A stretch of DNA of 63,476 nucleotides. Origin: Planctomycetaceae bacterium. Lineage in GTDB: Bacteria > Planctomycetota > Planctomycetia > Pirellulales > UBA1268. The notes below the pieces were generated by a model. It was not told the origin of the DNA, searched no databases, and saw nothing but the letters and a program-made list of their open reading frames with translations. This document shows, one piece after another, positions 55,505-63,476 of this stretch (the stretch's first letter is position 1; every line of letters begins with the position of its first letter). The position numbers were made by a program, and so were the translations under genes. The stretch is taken from NCBI GenBank assembly GCA_947449135.1, contig CANFQO010000010.1, positions 1 to 63,476 of the forward strand. The letters run 5' to 3'.

Positions 55505-56131
55505 CTACTTGGAGCAGAGCTCGATGATCAAATTTGCCTGAACCGGAATGGAGACGTCATCGGAAACGGGCAGCCGATCAACACGACCTTCAGGTACGCC
55601 GCCTTCGCTTCGCGAAAGAAAATCAGGCACGTCACGGCGAAATTCGGCGAGTGCTGAATGGACGAGCTGCAGACTCGGCTTGCGATTCTTGACGCGGACA
55701 ACATCGCCCGCCTTGACCAAATAACTGGGCACGTCGACCCGTCGACCATTGATCGTGATGTGTCCGTGCATGACCAACTGCCGGGCACCGGAACGCGACG
55801 GCGAAAAGCCAAGCCGGTGCACCACATTGTCAAGCCTTCGCTCCAGCAGCGACATCAGCGTTTCGCCAGTATTCCCCTTGCCACGCTCAGCGCGGGCGAA
55901 GTAGGTGCGGAACTGCCTCTCCAGAACACCGTAGTAATGCTTGACCTTCTGCTTCTCGCGGAGATGGACACCGTATTCGGTGGGCTTCGAGCGGCGCTTC
56001 TGCACCATGCCCGGAGGCGTGGCACGCCTCTCGAAAGCACATTTCGGAGTGTCGCAACGAGTGCCCTTGAGAAAAAGCTTGAGGCCGTCGCGGCGGCAGA
56101 GTCGGCAGACCGGACCGGTGATGCGTCCCAT
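55505..56131 (-). CDS. rpsD: 30S ribosomal protein S4, zinc-binding type
   Basis: About 208 residues. Four cysteines, C9, C12, C26 and C31 (VCRLCRRDG and RCDTPKCAF), form the zinc site of the C+ paralogue. The S4 RNA-binding domain runs from RLDNVVHRLGFSPSRSGARQ. It nucleates 30S assembly and often regulates its own operon. It has no adjacent second copy. Confidence 0.97.
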   Translation of the reverse strand: MGRITGPVCRLCRRDGLKLFLKGTRCDTPKCAFERRATPPGMVQKRRSKPTEYGVHLREKQKVKHYYGVLERQFRTYFARAERGKGNTGETLMSLLERRLDNVVHRLGFSPSRSGARQLVMHGHITINGRRVDVPSYLVKAGDVVRVKNRKPSLQLVHSALAEFRRDVPDFLSRSEGGVPEGRVDRLPVSDDVSIPVQANLIIELCSK

Positions 56132-56291
56132 GAATCAATTCGCTCTTGATGAGTGTTGGCGTTGGTGTTTGCCCCAGGAAACCCCGGGAAGCGTTGCGTG
56201 CGATGCGTTTGTTGCGTGCGATCCAGAATCCTGCGATTCACTCCAAGTCCCTCGCGCCCCAATATGGCCGCGAAGAAACGAAAGCGAACCA

Positions 56292-56669
56292 CTACACCCG
56301 CCGCTTCTTGGGCGGACGGCAGCCATTGTGCGGCAGCGGCGTGATGTCCTCAATGCTCTTGACGTTCATTCCCGCAGCGGTCAGCGCGGTAATGGCGCTC
56401 TCGCGACCGCTTCCCGGCCCGCAGACCCGAACTTCCAGGTCCTTGACGCCGAACTTGGCTGCCTTCTCGGCTGCCTGCTGGGCGGCACACTGCCCCGCAA
56501 AGGGAGTGCCCTTGCGACTCCCCTTGAAGCCGCAGGTTCCACCGCTCGCCCAACACAGCGTATCTCCCCGGGGATCCGTAATCGTGACCGTGGTGTTGTT
56601 GAAGCTGGCGCTGATATAGGCGATCCCAGCCGAAACGCTCTTTTTCTTGGTTTTGGCGACCTTGGACAT
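56292..56669 (-). CDS. rpsK: 30S ribosomal protein S11
   Basis: 125 residues. [20 protein letters not shown] and [20 protein letters not shown], then [18 protein letters not shown], are the family signature ends. It shapes the platform near the exit site. Located between rpsM and rpsD. Confidence 0.98.
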   Translation of the reverse strand: MSKVAKTKKKSVSAGIAYISASFNNTTVTITDPRGDTLCWASGGTCGFKGSRKGTPFAGQCAAQQAAEKAAKFGVKDLEVRVCGPGSGRESAITALTAAGMNVKSIEDITPLPHNGCRPPKKRRV

Positions 56670-56776
56670 GTGTGAACTTGAATCTCGGAAAGAAGGGAAG
56701 AGATCTGAACGAAATGCGGTGAAACGGAAGGCGAGGGGCGGGCGGGGACTGCGGCAGCAAAGCCTGCAGCAGAGGG

Positions 56777-57160
56777 CTACTTGAGGTCTTTGACACCCTT
56801 CTTACCGGCAACAGTCTTCTTGGGACCCTTGCGAGTTCTGGCGTTGGTGCGAGTCCGCTGACCACGCACGGGCAGGCCCCGACGATGCCGCAGGCCGCGG
56901 TAGCTCGCGATGTCCTTGAGACGTGAAATGTTCTGGGCGACCTGCCGGCGCAACTGCCCCTCGACGACGTAATCCTTGTCGAGCAAGGACGCCATACGGG
57001 CCAACTCGTCCTCGTGGAGATCTCGGGCATTGCTCAGCGGATCAACGCCGGCCTTGTGGCAGAGCTCGCGAGCCACCCGGGGCCCGACACCGTAAAGATA
57101 CTGCAGCGAGTAGATCGTCTTTTTTTCGGACGGAATGTCGACGCCAAGCAGACGAGGCAT
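56777..57160 (-). CDS. rpsM: 30S ribosomal protein S13
   Basis: About 127 residues from ATG 57160 ([15 protein letters not shown]). Conserved parts are [19 protein letters not shown] and [20 protein letters not shown], then [20 protein letters not shown]. It contacts the 50S subunit through bridge B1. The open frame upstream of 57160 has no similarity. Confidence 0.97.
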   Translation of the reverse strand: MPRLLGVDIPSEKKTIYSLQYLYGVGPRVARELCHKAGVDPLSNARDLHEDELARMASLLDKDYVVEGQLRRQVAQNISRLKDIASYRGLRHRRGLPVRGQRTRTNARTRKGPKKTVAGKKGVKDLK

Positions 57161-57318
57161 ATCAGGAATCCACAGCAATGAATCGGGCTACAAGAACAAC
57201 TACCAATTCCGAAAACGGTTCACTCAGTCCGTGCGTGGCACACGAGACATCACCATGTCTCGTGTCGCAGGGTGCCGAGGGAACCGCGGCCAGCCAAGCT
57301 CGCACCGGCCTCCACACA

Positions 57319-57432
57319 TCACCCCTGCCGCTGCTTGTGTCGCGGGTCCTCGCAGACGACGACCACCACGCCACGACGGCGGACAATCTTGCACTTATCA
57401 CACATACGGCGGACGCTAGCGCGAACCTTCAT
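57319..57432 (-). CDS. rpmJ: 50S ribosomal protein L36, zinc type
   Basis: 37 codons from ATG 57432. The sequence begins [20 protein letters not shown] and ends [11 protein letters not shown]. Cys11, Cys14, Cys27 and His32 make the zinc-ribbon. It heads the alpha operon, 158 bases before rpsM, with a good promoter upstream. Easy to miss because of its size. Confidence 0.95.
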   Translation of the reverse strand: MKVRASVRRMCDKCKIVRRRGVVVVVCEDPRHKQRQG

Positions 57433-57496
57433 GGACAAGATCGTGGTGACGGCCAACCACGCCTTCAGCTGAAATGGGATGTTAGGGGAGTCCTAG

Positions 57497-57526
57497 ACTA
57501 TAGAATCACTGGTGGGGCGTTCACAA
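57497..57526 (-). promoter_or_regulatory. Internal promoter for the rpmJ-rpsM-rpsK-rpsD-rpoA-rplQ part
   Basis: Minus-strand TTGTGA, an 18-bp spacer, then TATAGT. The -10 lies 65 bases before the rpmJ start and 63 bases after the map stop. It would allow the alpha part of the operon to be transcribed separately from the spc part. Confidence 0.55.
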
Positions 57527-57589
57527 GGGGGGACTTCGCAGCGGCCGAAAAACCGCTGAGTCGGCAGTATTTTAACGGCCCAGCCCCCA

Positions 57590-58390
57590 TCAGGCCGCCG
57601 TTCCGACCACCTCGCCGTCGGCGGGGGGGGCGGTGAGCACCAGGGGGCCGCCCTCGGTAATGGCAACCGTATGCTCGAAGTGGGCGCTGGGCAGACCGTC
57701 CACCGTGGACTGCGTCCAGTGATCGGCCAAAACACGGACTTTTTTCGTGCCCATGTTGACCATCGGCTCGACAGCGATCACGAGCCCAGGCTCGATCTCG
57801 AAGTCGTGGTTCTTTCGAAACGCTGGCGAACAGAAGTTGGGGACCTGCGGGTCTTCGTGCATTTTCCGACCGATCCCATGCCCAACGAAGTTTTCCACCA
57901 CTGAAAAACCGTGGTCCCGCACGAAGTGCGCCATCTCCTGAGCCACATCGCTCCAGCGGTTCCGTGTTCCCATCAACTGAATCGCCAGGGCAAGCACGCC
58001 CGACGTGCAGTCCAGCAACCGCTGAACCTCTGACGACACCGTTCCAACCGGATGCGTGATGGCAGAATCGCCACACCAGCCACCGACACTGCATCCCGTA
58101 TCGATGCTGATGACGTCGCCCGACCGCAGCACCCGTGAGCCGGGAATGCCGTGCACGACCTCGTCATTGACCGAGATGCAGCATGCTGCTGGAAACGGCA
58201 CCTTTCCCGGCACCCCCTTGAACAAAGCAACGGCATCGTGCTCCGCGAAAAAGCGATCGACTGCCTGATCGATCTCTCCAGTAGTCACTCCCGGCTTGAC
58301 CAGCGCACCCGCAACCTGATGCGCGCCCCAGACCACAAGGCCGGCCCGCCGCATCAGGGCAATTTCACGAGCGGAACGAAGATTGACCAC
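57590..58390 (-). CDS. map: Methionine aminopeptidase, type I
   Basis: Removes the initiator methionine from nascent proteins. About 266 residues. The metal ligands fall in ISIDTGCSVGGWCGDSAIT (Asp and Asp), FVGHGIGRKMHEDPQVPNF (His) and IAVEPMVNMGT (Glu), and FEHTVAITEGGPLVL (Glu). CCISVNDEVVHGIPG is also typical. It sits between adk and rpmJ. Confidence 0.97.
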   Translation of the reverse strand: MVNLRSAREIALMRRAGLVVWGAHQVAGALVKPGVTTGEIDQAVDRFFAEHDAVALFKGVPGKVPFPAACCISVNDEVVHGIPGSRVLRSGDVISIDTGCSVGGWCGDSAITHPVGTVSSEVQRLLDCTSGVLALAIQLMGTRNRWSDVAQEMAHFVRDHGFSVVENFVGHGIGRKMHEDPQVPNFCSPAFRKNHDFEIEPGLVIAVEPMVNMGTKKVRVLADHWTQSTVDGLPSAHFEHTVAITEGGPLVLTAPPADGEVVGTAA

Positions 58391-58566
58391 GCTTCAATTA
58401 CCCACGCATGAGGACACTGGAACACCGACGACGAACGCGACGTTATCGGCCCGCATCGACGCCGGCGGACAGGCCGGCCTTCAATCGCGCACCCGGGTGA
58501 GTATACCGGCACCCATCTGCGCCGCACCACCGCTTCGAAAGTACCGGCCGGAACACTGCCACCAGA

Positions 58567-59142
58567 TCAGCGGACGCTACGCGACCTCTCGAAACGCTTC
58601 ACTGCAGCCTTCACACGTCCAAAGATTTCATCGGCTGTGCCAAGCCCATCGATGCAGGCGAGCTTTTCCTGACGACCATAATATTCCAGCAACGGAGCCG
58701 TTTGCTCCTCAAAGCTGGTGATCCGCCTGGAAAAAATGGCTGGATCGTCATCGGCCCTCTTCCGTGCGAGCATCCGACGGACCAGCTCATCACGCGGGAC
58801 GGCCAGTTCGATGACTCCGTCAACGCTCATAGCGCGTCGTTCGAGCAAGTCATCCAGGATTTCCGCTTGGTGCAGCGTACGAGGAAAGCCGTCCAGCAGG
58901 CAGCCGTTGCGGCAATCACCCGCCTCCAACCTCCGTGTCACCATCCCAACGATCAACGGGTCGGGGACGAGTTGCCCCTGCTCCATCGACCGGGCCGCCT
59001 GCAATCCCTCGGGGGTGCCGGCACGAACAGCCGCCCTCAGCATCTCACCGGTGGAAAGGTGCGGCACCTTGAGCAGTTCCACGAGTCGCTGGCACTGCGT
59101 CCCTTTGCCCGCCCCTGGAGGACCGATGAGGATGATCCGCAT
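58567..59142 (-). CDS. adk: Adenylate kinase
   Basis: Balances AMP, ADP and ATP. About 191 residues, short type. P-loop IGPPGAGKGTQCQRL opens the protein, and DGFPRTLHQAEILD is the AMP-site motif. The LID region (VPRDELVRRMLARKRADDDP) lacks the four-cysteine zinc cluster, as in the short form. Between secY and map, as in many bacteria. Confidence 0.96.
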   Translation of the reverse strand: MRIILIGPPGAGKGTQCQRLVELLKVPHLSTGEMLRAAVRAGTPEGLQAARSMEQGQLVPDPLIVGMVTRRLEAGDCRNGCLLDGFPRTLHQAEILDDLLERRAMSVDGVIELAVPRDELVRRMLARKRADDDPAIFSRRITSFEEQTAPLLEYYGRQEKLACIDGLGTADEIFGRVKAAVKRFERSRSVR

Positions 59143-59204
59143 GGCGTATCCTCATGAATGATAAGCGGGAACTGACCGGTCCACCGCACTACCATCTCAC
59201 GAGA

Positions 59205-60566
59205 TCATGATTTTTCCAGAAGCCCTGTGTAGTTCCGCATCACGAGATGGCTGTCGATCTTCTGCACAAGGTCGAAGGCTACGCTCACGGCGATCAGCAA
59301 CCCCGTCCCGCCGTAGAAACTCGCGATTTGGGCCGGGATGCCCAGCGCCCCTCCGACGATGGTCGGAATGACCGCCACCAATGCCAGGAACCCGGCTCCG
59401 ACATAGGTGATCCGCTCCATGACCCGCTCGAGGTAATCGGCAGTCCGCTTGCCCGGACGGTAGCCCGGAATGAACGACCCGAAATTCTTCAGGTTGTCTG
59501 CCATCTCCTTCGGGTTGAAGGTGATCGCCGTCCAAAAGTAGCAGAAGAAGTAGATCAGCACGACGTACAGCACGTTGTAAAGGAACGACTGTCCCCGCGT
59601 GAACGAATCGTGCAGGGCCCCCAGTACGGTACTGGAGGGATACGCATTATGGAGGTACTGGAAGAACATCTGCGGAAACAGCAGCAACGAACTGGCAAAA
59701 ATGATCGGCATGACCCCCGCCTGATTGACACGCAGCGGCAGATACTGACGCGTTCCACCATACACCCGCCGACCGCGCACATGCTTGGCGCTCTGCGTCG
59801 GAATCCGTCGTTGCCCTTGTGTCATAAAGACCACACCCGCGACGACTCCAACAAAGAGGGCGGCCAACACCAACAGCGTCTCGACGCCCATCTTCCCGCC
59901 ACCGCCACCCAACTCCCAGTTGGTGTCGCTACCGAGTTGAACCAGAGCACTCGGCATCGCGGCCAGAATCCCCGCCATGATCAAAAGGCTGATGCCGTTG
60001 CCGATCCCGAACTCGTCGATCTGTTCGCCAAGCCACATCAGGAAGATCGTGCCCGCCGTCATGGTCATGACAGCCACAAACTGCCAAAGCAACGGGAGCC
60101 GGCCATCGACAAGGAAGCTCGATTGGATCAGCGAAGTGTCGCCCACTTGTTGCGACGAAAGAAATGCCACGTAGGCCCAGCTCTGCACCAGACAAATGAG
60201 AACCGTGGCGTACCGGGTGTATTCGTTGATCTTCTTCCGGCCACCCTCGCCTTCTTTCGACAGTCGCTCCAGAGGCGGCCACACCGTCGACAAGAGCTGA
60301 AAGATGATTGACGCCGAGATATACGGCATGATCCCAAGACCGAAGATGGTGGCCTGGGAGAGTTGGCTCGCGGAGAACACGGCGACCGTTCGCAGCAGAT
60401 CGCCGATGCCGCCAGACTGCTCCGCGAACGCGGTCATCGCCTTGGGATCAACGATCGGCAGGGGCACCTGCCAGCCCACGCGGTAGATCGCCAGCAATCC
60501 CAGGGTGAGCAGAATCTTTTGTCGCAGTTCCGGGATCGTGAATACGATGCGCAACTTTTCAAGCAC
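59205..60566 (-). CDS. secY: Protein translocase subunit SecY
   Basis: About 453 residues with ten helices forming the Sec channel. ISASIIFQLLSTVWPPLERL and GQRRIPTQSAKHVRGRRVYG are conserved loops; the plug region and GNGISLLIMAGI are also present. Works with the SecDF and YajC encoded at 21.5-25 kb. Between rplO and adk. Confidence 0.97.
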   Translation of the reverse strand: MLEKLRIVFTIPELRQKILLTLGLLAIYRVGWQVPLPIVDPKAMTAFAEQSGGIGDLLRTVAVFSASQLSQATIFGLGIMPYISASIIFQLLSTVWPPLERLSKEGEGGRKKINEYTRYATVLICLVQSWAYVAFLSSQQVGDTSLIQSSFLVDGRLPLLWQFVAVMTMTAGTIFLMWLGEQIDEFGIGNGISLLIMAGILAAMPSALVQLGSDTNWELGGGGGKMGVETLLVLAALFVGVVAGVVFMTQGQRRIPTQSAKHVRGRRVYGGTRQYLPLRVNQAGVMPIIFASSLLLFPQMFFQYLHNAYPSSTVLGALHDSFTRGQSFLYNVLYVVLIYFFCYFWTAITFNPKEMADNLKNFGSFIPGYRPGKRTADYLERVMERITYVGAGFLALVAVIPTIVGGALGIPAQIASFYGGTGLLIAVSVAFDLVQKIDSHLVMRNYTGLLEKS

Positions 60567-60649
60567 GGAACTGGCTCCTCAACCTCTGGGGATTGGACGG
60601 ATTCGGGCAGCACGCAAGGCCACCGGACCGAGTGATCCGGCGCCCCACC

Positions 60650-61165
60650 CTACCCTGCGACCGGCTTTTTCTGCGATGCCGTTTTTGAATTTCGCTTATT
60701 CCGCACGACGGGAGCCGGTCCTGGAATCTCGGTGACCGTGCCGCCCGCAGCAAGGATCTTCTCCCGTGCCTGGGCACTGAAGTGGTGAGCGGACACCTTC
60801 AAAGACTTGGCAATCGTGCCATTTCCAAGAATTTTCACTTCGTCCCAAATCCCCTTGGCCAGCCCTACCGTCCGCAGGCTTTCGGGAGACACTTCACTGC
60901 CGGCAGCGAACCGCTCTTCCAAGTCCTCGACGTTGACATCTTTCACGATCCGGCCGTGCCGGTTGTGAAAGCCTCGCTTCGGGATGCGGCGAATGAGCGG
61001 CGTGCCGCCGCCCTCGAAGATGGCGGGAGCGCTCCAGCCTGCCAACTGACCCTGGCCCTTGTTGCCGCGGCCAGCCGTTCTGCCGCGGCCTGATCCTGGG
61101 CCACGGCCGACACGCAATCGCTTGCGATTCTTATGGATGCCCTTGTTCACATCGTTGAGCTTCAT
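60650..61165 (-). CDS. rplO: 50S ribosomal protein L15
   Basis: About 171 residues. MKLNDVNKGIHKNRKRLRVG and RGPGSGRGRTAGRGNKGQGQ open it; FEGGGTPLIRRIPKRGFHNR follows. The C-terminal tail beyond residue ~145 is a short basic extension. It follows rpsE with a 177-base gap in which rpmD (L30) would normally lie but is absent. Confidence 0.96.
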   Translation of the reverse strand: MKLNDVNKGIHKNRKRLRVGRGPGSGRGRTAGRGNKGQGQLAGWSAPAIFEGGGTPLIRRIPKRGFHNRHGRIVKDVNVEDLEERFAAGSEVSPESLRTVGLAKGIWDEVKILGNGTIAKSLKVSAHHFSAQAREKILAAGGTVTEIPGPAPVVRNKRNSKTASQKKPVAG

Positions 61166-61342
61166 TGTCTTTGTCTTTCGATTTCCGTGTTCTCGCCGGC
61201 TTGGCCGTTCAGGCCAGCCCAGCTTGACGGGGCTCTACCCGCTGGCCATGCCCCTGGCTTTGCCCCTGCATATCTTGTGTTTGCTTACCGCCGCATTCAA
61301 TCAAACCGCAATCCGACTCCCAAGCCGCTAAAACCCACGCCA

Positions 61343-61876
61343 CTAGGAGAGCGAGATTCCCCGCAAACGCTCCACATCAGCGCGCGTGCGGAGTTGCTTG
61401 AGGGCATCGATCGCAGCCTTCACCAAGTTCACCGGGTTGGTCGATCCATGGGCTTTCGTCAACACGTCACGGATTCCAGCCGACTCACAGACAGCACGAA
61501 CCGCCGCTCCGGCGATGATACCGGTACCGGGGCTCGCGGGGAGCATGATGACCTTCGCAGTGCCGCTGAACCCTTCGACTCGATGGGGAATCGAGCCCGA
61601 CTCCACCGGCACCTCAACCAGATTTTTCATTCCGTCCTTGATGGCCTTCTCCACTGCGGGTGGAACTTCGTTGGCCTTGCCGTAACCACAGCCGACCTTA
61701 CCGCGTCCGTTTCCGATGACGACCAAGCCGGCGAAGCTGAAGCGTCGACCGCCCTTCACAACCGTGGCGCACCGCCTCACCTTGACGACCTTCTCTGCAA
61801 ACTCACCGCCACGTGATTCGCCTCCGCGGGAATCACGGTTCCTCGAATCCCTGTCTCTGCTGCCACTGGTGGACAC
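61343..61876 (-). CDS. rpsE: 30S ribosomal protein S5
   Basis: About 177 residues. FAEKVVKVRRCATVVKGGRR and FSFAGLVVIGNGRGKVGCGY are in the double-stranded RNA-binding domain; AVCESAGIRDVLTKAHGSTN is in the C-terminal domain. The N-terminus has an Arg/Asp/Ser/Gly-rich repeat tail (RDSRNRDSRGGESRGGE) that is not usual. Confidence 0.97.
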   Translation of the reverse strand: MSTSGSRDRDSRNRDSRGGESRGGEFAEKVVKVRRCATVVKGGRRFSFAGLVVIGNGRGKVGCGYGKANEVPPAVEKAIKDGMKNLVEVPVESGSIPHRVEGFSGTAKVIMLPASPGTGIIAGAAVRAVCESAGIRDVLTKAHGSTNPVNLVKAAIDALKQLRTRADVERLRGISLS

Positions 61877-61964
61877 GATTAGTTCTTTCGCTTGGAAGAC
61901 TGTGTGCTAGGTTCGTACGCTCTGAAAAACTGCAATGCTCTTGAATCTTGACGGTTCTGATTGA

Positions 61965-62333
61965 TCAGAACTCAAGGCCCGCCTCACGGGCCGCTTCAGC
62001 CAGGGCCGCAACCCGGCCGTGATAACGAAACTCGCCGCGGTCGAAGCAGATCTTCTTGACGCCGACAGCCTTTGCCCGCTCCGCAACCGTTCGACCGATT
62101 GTCGCTGCTGCATCCTTGTTGCCGCCGAAACCAGCCGCATCGCGGAACTGCTTGTCCATCGTACTGGCCGAGGCGAGCGTCCGACCAGAAGCGTCGTCGA
62201 TGATCTGGGCGTAGATGTGCTTGTGGGCGCGAAAGACGGAAAGACGGGGGCGCTCCGCCGTACCGCGGATGAACCGGCGCACACGGTGGCGGCGACGGAT
62301 GCGCTGACGGAGGATCGTACGGGCGTGGTCCAT
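61965..62333 (-). CDS. rplR: 50S ribosomal protein L18
   Basis: 122 residues. [20 protein letters not shown] and [20 protein letters not shown] are the 5S rRNA-binding regions. Located between rplF and rpsE. Confidence 0.97.
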   Translation of the reverse strand: MDHARTILRQRIRRRHRVRRFIRGTAERPRLSVFRAHKHIYAQIIDDASGRTLASASTMDKQFRDAAGFGGNKDAAATIGRTVAERAKAVGVKKICFDRGEFRYHGRVAALAEAAREAGLEF

Positions 62334-62417
62334 GGCGTCTCTAGCTTGGGATGGGGAAGCTTGGGTTGGAAAATTGAACGACTATGTGAACCGAATTCGT
62401 GATGCCTAAACGTATTC

Positions 62418-62963
62418 TTACTTCGTAACGGCTTTGCCGGCCTTGCGACGCACCTGCTCCGCTTCGTAACGGATACCTTTTCCCTTATAGGGCTCGGGCT
62501 TTCTCAAGGCACGAACCTCGGCGGCGAACTGGCCTACCAGTTGCTTATCGATTCCTTTGATGCTGATGTGCGTCTGGTCCGGGCAGGCCACAGTCAGCCC
62601 AGCCGGAATCGGAACCTGAAGCTCATTGGCAAAGCCCACGCGAAGCTGAAGGACGTTCTTTTGGATCGCTGCCAAGTAACCAACGCCCACGATTTCGAGT
62701 TTCTTCTCGTAGCCCTTGGAAACGCCCTCAACCATGTTGGCGACCAGAGCTCGCGTAAGTCCGTGGACGCTCCGAGCGACTCGATTGTCGCTGGATCGCG
62801 TCACGTTCAGCGACGAAGTGGTGGTATCCATGGCGACCTCGACCGCAGGATGCACACGGTGCTCCAGCTTGCCGAGCGGTCCTTCCACGGTCACCGCGCC
62901 GGCGTTCACTGCTACTTTTACACCCTTCGGGATTTGTACTGGCGCCTTGCCGATGCGGGACAT
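62418..62963 (-). CDS. rplF: 50S ribosomal protein L6
   Basis: About 181 residues. MSRIGKAPVQIPKGVKVAVN opens it. The C-terminal PEPYKGKGIRYEAEQVRRKA motif contacts 23S rRNA near the sarcin-ricin loop. Between rpsH and rplR. Confidence 0.98.
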   Translation of the reverse strand: MSRIGKAPVQIPKGVKVAVNAGAVTVEGPLGKLEHRVHPAVEVAMDTTTSSLNVTRSSDNRVARSVHGLTRALVANMVEGVSKGYEKKLEIVGVGYLAAIQKNVLQLRVGFANELQVPIPAGLTVACPDQTHISIKGIDKQLVGQFAAEVRALRKPEPYKGKGIRYEAEQVRRKAGKAVTK

Positions 62964-63059
62964 CGCCTGTGACCTTTCTTCTGCTTGCTACTTTGAAGAC
63001 CCCGGTCGCTTGCGGACACGGTGGTCAAACCGCCATTCAACGGCTGTTCATCTGACAGA

Positions 63060-63455
63060 TCACCACAACTCACAGAGCACTTCGCCGCCCAGCTTGCGCT
63101 GCCTGGCCTCACGATCACTGACCACGCCACTCGAGGTTGACAGAATCGAGATGCCCAAACCACCTAGAACAGGACGCAACAACGCCGAGCGACTGTAGAC
63201 CCGATGCCCCGGAGAACTCACGCGACGGATGTGGCGAATGAGCCGCTCACCATTGGGACCATACTTGAGTTCCAACTGCAGTTGGGCCACTGGGGCCGAC
63301 TCGACTTCCTTCCAGTCCCAAATGAATCCCTCCCGCTTCAATACGTCAGCCACGCCGCGTTTCACCTTCGAACTCGGCAGTTCCACGGTGGCGCGTTCTA
63401 CTCGCACCGCGTTACGGATGCGGGTGAGCATGTCGGCGATGGGGTCGGTCATCAT
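63060..63455 (-). CDS. rpsH: 30S ribosomal protein S8
   Basis: About 131 residues. TDPIADMLTRIRNAVRVERA and GVADVLKREGFIWDW are N-terminal; the 16S-binding SILSTSSGVVSDREARQRKL is C-terminal. The second ATG codon (63452) is equally likely as the start. First spc-operon gene in the window; more ribosomal genes should lie just past its end. Confidence 0.96.
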   Translation of the reverse strand: MMTDPIADMLTRIRNAVRVERATVELPSSKVKRGVADVLKREGFIWDWKEVESAPVAQLQLELKYGPNGERLIRHIRRVSSPGHRVYSRSALLRPVLGGLGISILSTSSGVVSDREARQRKLGGEVLCELW

Positions 63456-63476
63456 GTCAGCGGAACCCTCTTGTGA

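Noticed and set aside
1-63476. CRISPR array, rRNA or tRNA genes, or phage genes
   Set aside because: I saw no regular spaced short repeats, no tRNA cloverleaf in the gaps and no integrase, capsid or transposase sequence.

Overview
The window reads as chromosomal DNA of a GC-rich planctomycete, probably Pirellulales-like. The evidence is gene content. A DUF1549/DUF1553 protein is paired with a DUF1501 protein. Two small families known almost only from Planctomycetes and Verrucomicrobia are present (a TIGR03009-like exported protein and a TIGR04138-like protein). SecD and SecF are fused, and several exported proteins are lineage-specific. Genes are densely packed, and most long alternative-frame ORFs are GC shadows.

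Layout. 1-5.4 kb: the 3' part of NAD kinase, an exported protein, a dnaA with no dnaN or gyrB beside it (it has a strong sigma70-type promoter) and a PDZ-only exported protein. 5.4-10.6 kb (minus): an AsmA-like giant, dapF and a DUF374 acyltransferase. 10.8-16.7 kb: an MFS transporter, an MscS channel, tilS / ECF sigma / small membrane protein, and a lipoprotein. 17.1-21.3 kb: a von Willebrand A protein, an alpha/beta-hydrolase-fold protein without its nucleophile, and a LysM protein. 21.5-26.3 kb: the tgt-yajC-secDF export cluster. 26.8-33.7 kb: a pumping pyrophosphatase, UDP-glucose dehydrogenase and gyrA. 33.8-38.6 kb: a three-gene operon with two tandem ArnT-like glycosyltransferases and one polyprenyl-phosphate sugar synthase. 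38.9-50.5 kb: exported glutathione peroxidase, pckA, membrane and lineage-specific proteins, a D-lactate-type dehydrogenase, nadE, speA and a MATE pump. 50.5-53.6 kb: the DUF1501 and DUF1549/1553 pair. 53.7 kb to the end (minus): the spc/alpha ribosomal operon in classical order (rpsH-rplF-rplR-rpsE-rplO-secY-adk-map-rpmJ-rpsM-rpsK-rpsD-rpoA-rplQ), without rpmD or infA.

The most unusual signal is intergenic. A 116-118 bp structured repeat (called A here) occurs four times, always next to a gene 3' end, and its inner stem shows compensatory base changes between copies. A 131 bp element (B) with 17-bp terminal inverted repeats occurs twice, each time on the same side of an A copy. The same gaps, and the MFS/mscS gap, hold short hairpins with differing stems but recurring loops (CTCC, ATCC-N), which read GGAG and N-GGAT on the other strand. 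Together they look like an undescribed dispersed structured element family, either a small non-autonomous mobile unit or an RNA-level system. No transposase is visible in the window.
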